NCBI GenBank assembly: GCA_016302935.1
Contig: JAEDMO010000019.1
Location: 1-15,555 of the forward strand
Length of the DNA: 15,555 nucleotides
Source of the DNA: Bacilli bacterium
GTDB lineage: Bacteria; Bacillota_I; Bacilli_A; RF39; UBA660
Direction of reading: 5' to 3'
Both the position numbers and the translations under genes were made by a program. Position 1 is the stretch's first letter. Every line of letters starts with the position of its first letter. Of the stretch, positions 12,386 through 15,555 are shown piece after piece. The notes beneath the pieces were generated by a model. It had not been told where the DNA came from. It worked only from the letters and a program-made list of their open reading frames with translations, and searched no databases.

Positions 12386-13582
12386 ATGCATAGAGAAGAT
12401 TTTCCAATGATAAAAAATAATATAGTATATTTTGATTCTGGAGCCACAACCTTTAAACCACAAGTTGTAATTGATAGTATAACAGATTATTATCAAAACT
12501 ATTGTGCCAATGCACATCGTGGTGACTATCATATTAGTCAAATAGCATCATCAAAATTTGAAGAAACAAGAGAAATAATTAAAAATTTTATAAATAGTAA
12601 AAATACCAGTGAAATAGTATTTACATCTGGTAATACCGAAAGTATAAACCTAGTAGTATTTGGGTACTTTCGCCATCAATTAAAATCTGGTGATGAAGTT
12701 TTAATAACCAAAAGTGAACACGCCTCTAATGTTTTACCATGGTTTGTTTTAGAAAAAGAAATAGGTATAAAAGTAAAATATATAAAATTAGATGAAAACA
12801 AAGAACTAACTATCGATAATTTAGAAGAATCTATTACCCCAAACACTAAAGTTATATCAATAGCACACATTACCAATGTTGTTGGGGATATTAGAGATAT
12901 AAAAAGTATCTGTGCCTTAGCACACAAACATAATATCTTAGTATTAGTAGATGGAGCTCAAGCAATCGCCCATACTAAAGTTGATGTTCAAATGCTAGAT
13001 GCAGATTTCTATACATTTTCATCACATAAAATATATGGTCCAACCGGTGTTGGTATCTTATATGGTAAATATGAATTATTAAATAAAATGTTCCCTATAA
13101 ATTATGGCGGTGGAATGAACACCTTATTTGAACACGATGGCTACTACGAACTAAAATCACTACCACATCGTCTAGAAGCAGGGACCCCTAATATTGCAGG
13201 AGTAATCGGTTTAGGAAGTGCTATTGAATATGTAAATAATATAGGAATAGATAATATCATCAAATACGAAGAAGAATTAAAAAAATATTTATTAGAAAAA
13301 TTAAAAGAACTAGATTTTATTACAATTTACAACGCTAATTCAAAAGGACCGGTAGTAGCATTCAACATAAAAGGAGTATTTAGCCAAGACACATCTGTAT
13401 ATTTAGATAAATACAATATCTGTATTCGTGCAGGTAATCATTGTACCAAAATGTTAAAAGACGAAATCAACATAAAAAATACATGCCGCATCAGCCTAGC
13501 ACTATATAATAACAAAGAAGAAATAGATCTTCTTATTAATGTTTTAAAAAATAGCGAAAATATATGGAAGGAGATATTATAA
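12386..13582 (+). CDS. sufS: SufS, cysteine desulfurase (group II)
   Basis: The 398-residue PLP enzyme removes sulfur from cysteine and passes it to SufU. Motifs in order: YFDSGATTFKP (15-25), the AHRG loop (43-46), SEHASNVLPW (110-119, H112 stacking on PLP), VDGAQ (188-192, D189), the PLP lysine K215 in SSHKIYGPTGVG (212-223), RLEAGTPN (262-269) and the persulfide cysteine C353 in RAGNHCTKM (348-356). The usual second-shell His of HHC is Asn here (N351). Length and the one-residue-loop Cys region fit the SufS/CsdA group rather than IscS/NifS. A strong GGAGGTGA (12374-12381) gives ATG 12386 and also contains the sufD stop codon. The ATG of sufU overlaps its stop by one base. Confidence 0.96.
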   Translation: MHREDFPMIKNNIVYFDSGATTFKPQVVIDSITDYYQNYCANAHRGDYHISQIASSKFEETREIIKNFINSKNTSEIVFTSGNTESINLVVFGYFRHQLKSGDEVLITKSEHASNVLPWFVLEKEIGIKVKYIKLDENKELTIDNLEESITPNTKVISIAHITNVVGDIRDIKSICALAHKHNILVLVDGAQAIAHTKVDVQMLDADFYTFSSHKIYGPTGVGILYGKYELLNKMFPINYGGGMNTLFEHDGYYELKSLPHRLEAGTPNIAGVIGLGSAIEYVNNIGIDNIIKYEEELKKYLLEKLKELDFITIYNANSKGPVVAFNIKGVFSQDTSVYLDKYNICIRAGNHCTKMLKDEINIKNTCRISLALYNNKEEIDLLINVLKNSENIWKEIL

Positions 13583-14010
13583 TGAATAACGATTTAAAAA
13601 GAAGCATTATATTAGATAATTATCAATTTCCATCCAATAGAAAAATTCCTAATGATGATTCATATATCAAGATAAATACTAATAATGAATCTTGTATAGA
13701 CAATATCGATCTATATGTAAAATTAGAAAATGACATTATTAAAGATATAAACTTTGAGGGAGAAGCCTGCGCAATTTCCATATCGACTACTTCTATTATG
13801 ACCAAACTATTAATTGGTAAAAGTATAAAAGAAGCCCTAAACATTATCAGAAATTATCAAAATATGATAGAAGAAAAAGATTATGATGCCAACATTTTAA
13901 AAGAAGCCATCGTTTATAATGAAACATACAAACAACCATCCAGAATAAAATGTGCTACTTTAACTTGGAATGGCATGGAAAAATTATTAAAAGATAAATC
14001 CCTAAACTAA
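13582..14010 (+). CDS. sufU: SufU, zinc-dependent sulfur transfer partner of SufS
   Basis: This 142-residue protein has the IscU-like fold and the SufU zinc ligands: C38 and D40 in SCID, C63 in GEACAISIS and C124 in RIKCATLTW. The usual C-G-D is C-I-D here, so the glycine is replaced but the ligand Asp is kept. The insertion around 95-118 and the RIKCA-L-W ending are SufU-type, not IscU. In Bacillus, SufU takes the persulfide from SufS by zinc-ligand exchange. ATG 13582 is supported by AAGGAG inside the end of sufS; the upstream ATG at 13564 overlaps sufS and precedes that Shine-Dalgarno. The stop codon lies within the 5' arm of a strong terminator, ending this operon before sufB. Confidence 0.93.
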   Translation: MNNDLKRSIILDNYQFPSNRKIPNDDSYIKINTNNESCIDNIDLYVKLENDIIKDINFEGEACAISISTTSIMTKLLIGKSIKEALNIIRNYQNMIEEKDYDANILKEAIVYNETYKQPSRIKCATLTWNGMEKLLKDKSLN

Positions 14011-14044
14011 CTTATTTAAAGAATACTAAATAAGTTAGTTTTTT
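14004..14044 (+). terminator. Strong terminator between sufU and sufB
   Basis: A perfect 15-bp stem pairs 14004-14018 with 14027-14041 around an eight-base loop, with T run 14039-14044. The sufU stop codon (14008-14010) sits in the 5' arm. It is the longest perfect hairpin in the window and should stop most sufCDSU transcripts. Confidence 0.92.
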
Positions 14045-14045
14045 C

Positions 14046-14088
14046 TTGTCTTTTTTATCATAAATTTGTTATAATAACACTATGGTGA
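14046..14088 (+). promoter_or_regulatory. Promoter and Shine-Dalgarno of sufB
   Basis: TTGTCT (14046-14051, 4/6) and TATAAT (14070-14075, perfect) are 18 bp apart, with TGT at 14067-14069 as an extended -10. GGTGA at 14084-14088 precedes ATG 14094. The -35 begins one base after the terminator T run. Confidence 0.85.
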
Positions 14089-14093
14089 TTCCA

Positions 14094-15407
14094 ATGAAAT
14101 TAACAAGTGATGTAATAAAAAAAATATCTAATATTAAAAAAGAACCAGAATTTATTTTAAATTTTCGTCTAAAGTGTTTAGAAGCATTTAATCGCCTTCA
14201 AAATCCTAATTTTGGACCTAAATTAGATATTGATTACGACCAAATAACCTATTATAAAGAAAGAGAAAATCCCCTTACTAATAAATGGGATGATATTAAA
14301 GATAATATCAGATGTGAATTTGATAATTTAGGAGTTATCAAAGCTGAGAAAAACTATTTGGATGGTATTGGGGCTCAATATGATAGTGAAGTAATATATC
14401 ACAATATGATCAAAGAGCTAAACGACAAAAATGTTATCTTTTTAGATACAGACAGTGCCATAAAAAAATACCCAGATCTCTTCTTAAAATATTTTAATAC
14501 TTTAGTGAAATATGATGAAAATAAATTTACCGCCCTAAACGGAGCAGTATTCTCTGGAGGAACTTTTATTTATATTCCGCCTCATACCAAATTAGATAGA
14601 CCATTACAGAGTTATTTTAGAATAAATAGTAAAAATATGGGACAATTTGAAAGAACCCTTATTATTGTCGATGAAGGTAGTGAACTCCATTATATAGAAG
14701 GATGTACCGCCCCTACATATTCTGAAGACTCACTTCACGCTGCCGTGGTTGAAATATTTGTTATGAAAGACGCTAAATGTCGTTACACAACAATTCAAAA
14801 TTGGTCTAATAATACATATAATCTTGTTACTAAAAGAGCAATAGTTGCTGAAAACGGATTAATGGAATGGATAGATGGTAATATTGGCTCTAAAATAAAT
14901 ATGAAATATCCTTGTTGTATTTTAAATGGACCATATGCTAAAGGTGTATGTATTTCAGTAGCCAGTGCTACCGCAGGCCAAATTCAAGATGCAGGAGCTA
15001 AAATGATCCATTTAGCCCCTTATACCAAAAGTAACATCGTCTCTAAATCAATAGCAGCATTAGGAGGCAATGCTACCTATCGTGGTACCACCAAAATATC
15101 TTCATCTGCAGAACATTCCCAAGCTTCTATCAAATGTGATACCATTATCCTAGATGAAATGTCAAAAAGTGACACTATTCCCACCAATATTGTTGATAAT
15201 TCCAGTTCACTATTAGAACACGAAGCAACAGTATCTAAAATTGGCGAAGAACAATTATTCTACTTAATGAGTAGAGGACTCGATGAAGAAAAAGCCAAAG
15301 AACTGATCGTTATGGGATTTGTTAATGCCTTTAGAGAAGAATTACCAATGGAATATGCTGTTGAACTAAATAGACTATTAAGCCTAAATATAGGAGGTAA
15401 TGCATGA
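14094..15407 (+). CDS. sufB: SufB, Fe-S assembly scaffold subunit
   Basis: The 437-residue protein is the main SufBCD scaffold chain and slightly shorter than usual (about 465-495). It shows LNGAVFSGGTFIYIPP (148-163), HYIEGCTAPTYSEDSLHAAVVEIFV (199-223, with C204), WSNNTYNLVTKRA, and near the end ASIKCDTI (C348, matching the sulfur-accepting E. coli C405). These are followed by LLEHEATVSKIGEEQLFYLMSRGL (373-396). ATG 14094 is chosen over ATG 14082: GGTGA lies at 14084-14088, and 14082 falls at about the predicted transcription start. It is transcribed apart from sufCDSU, behind a strong terminator and its own promoter, although gene order is the Firmicutes sufCDSUB. Its TGA stop overlaps the ATG of the next gene. 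Confidence 0.96.
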   Translation: MKLTSDVIKKISNIKKEPEFILNFRLKCLEAFNRLQNPNFGPKLDIDYDQITYYKERENPLTNKWDDIKDNIRCEFDNLGVIKAEKNYLDGIGAQYDSEVIYHNMIKELNDKNVIFLDTDSAIKKYPDLFLKYFNTLVKYDENKFTALNGAVFSGGTFIYIPPHTKLDRPLQSYFRINSKNMGQFERTLIIVDEGSELHYIEGCTAPTYSEDSLHAAVVEIFVMKDAKCRYTTIQNWSNNTYNLVTKRAIVAENGLMEWIDGNIGSKINMKYPCCILNGPYAKGVCISVASATAGQIQDAGAKMIHLAPYTKSNIVSKSIAALGGNATYRGTTKISSSAEHSQASIKCDTIILDEMSKSDTIPTNIVDNSSSLLEHEATVSKIGEEQLFYLMSRGLDEEKAKELIVMGFVNAFREELPMEYAVELNRLLSLNIGGNA

Positions 15408-15555
15408 AAAAAATAATAACCATCTTAATACTTTCAGCATTATTAACTATAGGTATATACTTCTATACTAAAGATGAAAATAAAGATTTAAACATTGAAG
15501 TAGAAGAAGTAAAAGCCAAAGTTGAAGAATACTATGTTTATGGTACAAAATTAAA
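15404..15555 (+). CDS. Membrane-anchored or secreted small protein, 3' end outside the window
   Basis: An open frame starts at ATG 15404 in an ATGA overlap with the sufB stop and runs off the end (50 complete codons). The N-terminus is MKK followed by a hydrophobic helix (about 4-21) and then a charged Glu/Lys-rich stretch. This fits an uncleaved anchor or signal peptide with an outside domain. No lipobox cysteine is seen. AGGAGG at 15392-15397 serves as ribosome site. I do not recognise the family. The overlap suggests coupling to sufB, but whether it has any part in Fe-S assembly is unknown. Confidence 0.7.
   Translation, partial: MKKIITILILSALLTIGIYFYTKDENKDLNIEVEEVKAKVEEYYVYGTKL

Overview
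The window is AT-rich DNA (GC clearly well under 35% by eye) that looks like a low-GC Gram-positive lineage, most likely an uncultured anaerobic member of Bacilli or a Mycoplasmatota-related group (RF39-like gut lineages would fit). The evidence is the AT bias, sigma-A-type promoters, Shine-Dalgarno-led genes, a Firmicutes-order suf cluster (sufCDSUB) and a pyruvate:ferredoxin oxidoreductase. Trp is written TGG and TGA works as a stop (for example at 1867-1869 and 12379-12381), so the Mycoplasma code is not used. The lineage call is an inference.

Layout. 1-109: the 3' part of tRNA-Phe(GAA) and its terminator. 179-2488 (+): a single-domain rhodanese, RmuC, a small two-helix membrane protein and a DUF3603-like protein. 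2481-4483 (-): a three-gene operon of two VUT/YhhQ-type membrane transporters followed by an HTH/S24-fold regulator that lacks the usual catalytic lysine. 4580-4930 (-): a small holin-like membrane protein. 5112-9437 (-): pyruvate:ferredoxin oxidoreductase (nifJ) and, upstream of it, a short cysteine-rich protein related to the CoA-dehydratase activase / HgdB-like family. 9570-10718 (+): the primary sigma factor. 10851-15407 (+): sufC-sufD-sufS-sufU, a strong terminator, then sufB from its own promoter. The window ends inside a small membrane-anchored protein coupled to sufB by an ATGA overlap.

Working together. SufS takes sulfur from cysteine, SufU relays it, and SufB/SufC/SufD assemble Fe-S clusters. 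PFOR is a large client (three 4Fe-4S clusters), and the HgdB-like protein is probably another Fe-S protein. The primary sigma factor sits between these blocks and keeps the residues that read extended -10 promoters, which is the type seen at six genes here.

The most distinctive DNA-level feature is compaction. Several gene junctions run stop codon, terminator hairpin, extended -10 promoter, Shine-Dalgarno and start codon within about 60-150 nt. Predicted leaders are only about 10-25 nt, some starting almost at the Shine-Dalgarno. I found no CRISPR array, insertion sequence, prophage block or convincing riboswitch. All family calls come from reading motifs; no database search was run.
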